Of a stretch of 7,090 nt of DNA, positions 6,980 to 7,090 are shown one piece after another. Origin of the DNA: Propionibacteriaceae bacterium. GTDB taxonomy: Bacteria; Actinomycetota; Actinomycetes; Propionibacteriales; Propionibacteriaceae. The position numbers and the translations under genes were made by a program. Where the stretch lies: contig JAIRVA010000158.1 in assembly GCA_031254155.1 (NCBI GenBank), forward strand, positions 1-7,090. Direction: 5' to 3'. How positions within the stretch are numbered: position 1 is the first letter of the stretch; each line of letters opens with the position of its first letter. The notes under the pieces are model-generated. The model worked only from the letters and a program-made list of their open reading frames with translations. It ran no database searches and was not told the DNA's origin.

Positions 6980-7090
6980 ATGGCTGAGGAGTTCGCGTAC
7001 CGTCCCCGCGTGGCGGATGACCTGCTCAAGGCCGCCCTCGCCCGGGCGGGCGCCGTCCAGATCGAGCGCCGCCGCCTGGGCCGTCACCGT
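6980..7090 (+). CDS. Start of a probable AAA_14/DUF4143 ATP-binding protein, 3' end missing
   Basis: Only 37 codons are visible. The first 29 residues, MAEEFAYRPRVADDLLKAAL then ARAGAVQIE, match my recollection of the N-terminus of AAA_14/DUF4143 proteins. These begin with a Y-x-PR-x-x-D-x-x-L helix and a GAV-x-IE strand leading into a Walker A of the form GPKxCGKT. Here the residues after IE are RRRLGRHR, with no glycine-rich loop. That is exactly where the DNA becomes a copy of parts of the MFS gene, so I believe residues from about 26 onward are an artefact. Function in this family is not well established; members are usually stand-alone predicted ATPases. The gene follows an excellent Shine-Dalgarno site and the double palindrome, suggesting it is tightly controlled. 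The assignment rests on family memory of a short stretch and could be wrong. Confidence 0.6.
   Translation, partial: MAEEFAYRPRVADDLLKAALARAGAVQIERRRLGRHR
7054..7090 (+). other. Mosaic of two exact copies of MFS-gene segments at the window end (probable artefact)
   Basis: Bases 7054-7079 are identical to 6068-6093 (26 of 26), and bases 7069-7090 are identical to 6451-6472 (22 of 22). The two matches overlap by the 11 bases CCGCCGCCTGG, which occur at both MFS sites. The identity stops sharply at both left edges. Such a hop through a shared short word at the end of a sequence is what a mis-walked assembly graph or a chimeric read produces. Confidence 0.75.

Noticed and set aside
7054..7079. 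26-base match to the MFS gene as a genuine dispersed repeat
   Set aside because: It adjoins a second exact match to another MFS segment through a shared 11-mer and breaks a protein motif, which fits a chimera rather than a biological repeat.

Overview
The window looks like chromosomal DNA from a high-GC Gram-positive bacterium, most likely an actinomycete. By eye the G+C is about two thirds, third codon positions are mostly C or G, GTG starts occur, and the binding protein is of the Gram-positive lipoprotein type with a Pro/Thr/Gly-rich linker. A genus cannot be named from the sequence alone.

Bases 1 to 5656 hold a peptide-type (Dpp/Opp class) ABC importer in the order binding protein, permease B, permease C, fused double ATPase. 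The binding-protein gene enters from the left edge with its signal peptide cut off and ends at 1767. A perfect 13-bp stem-loop (1776-1813) follows and probably sets the relative mRNA levels of the abundant binding protein and the membrane parts. The 168-bp gap also carries short ATGA-type repeats and a strong Shine-Dalgarno site for permease B. The last three importer genes are translationally coupled through 4-base GTGA and ATGA overlaps. The permeases form the channel, the fused ATPase supplies both nucleotide-binding sites, and the binding protein delivers the ligand outside the membrane. The ligand is probably a short peptide, but this is not proven.

From 5700 to 6887 there is a YbjJ-like major facilitator transporter on the same strand, 43 bases after the ATPase. 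It may be read from the operon or from its own possibly leaderless promoter.

Bases 6888-6979 hold the most striking non-coding structure. It is a perfect 17-bp inverted repeat made of two copies of a 13-bp palindrome, CCAAGT(A/T)ACTTGG. It sits just upstream of a possible -10 box, a strong Shine-Dalgarno site and the start (6980) of a gene running off the right edge. The first residues of that gene resemble the N-terminus of AAA_14/DUF4143 ATP-binding proteins. The final 37 bases (7054-7090) are a mosaic of two exact copies of stretches from the MFS gene, which looks like an assembly or chimera artefact at a contig end and destroys the expected Walker A region.

I found no RNA genes, CRISPR array, insertion sequence or phage gene. 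I did not find a convincing undescribed system; the palindrome-controlled ATPase gene is the best lead.
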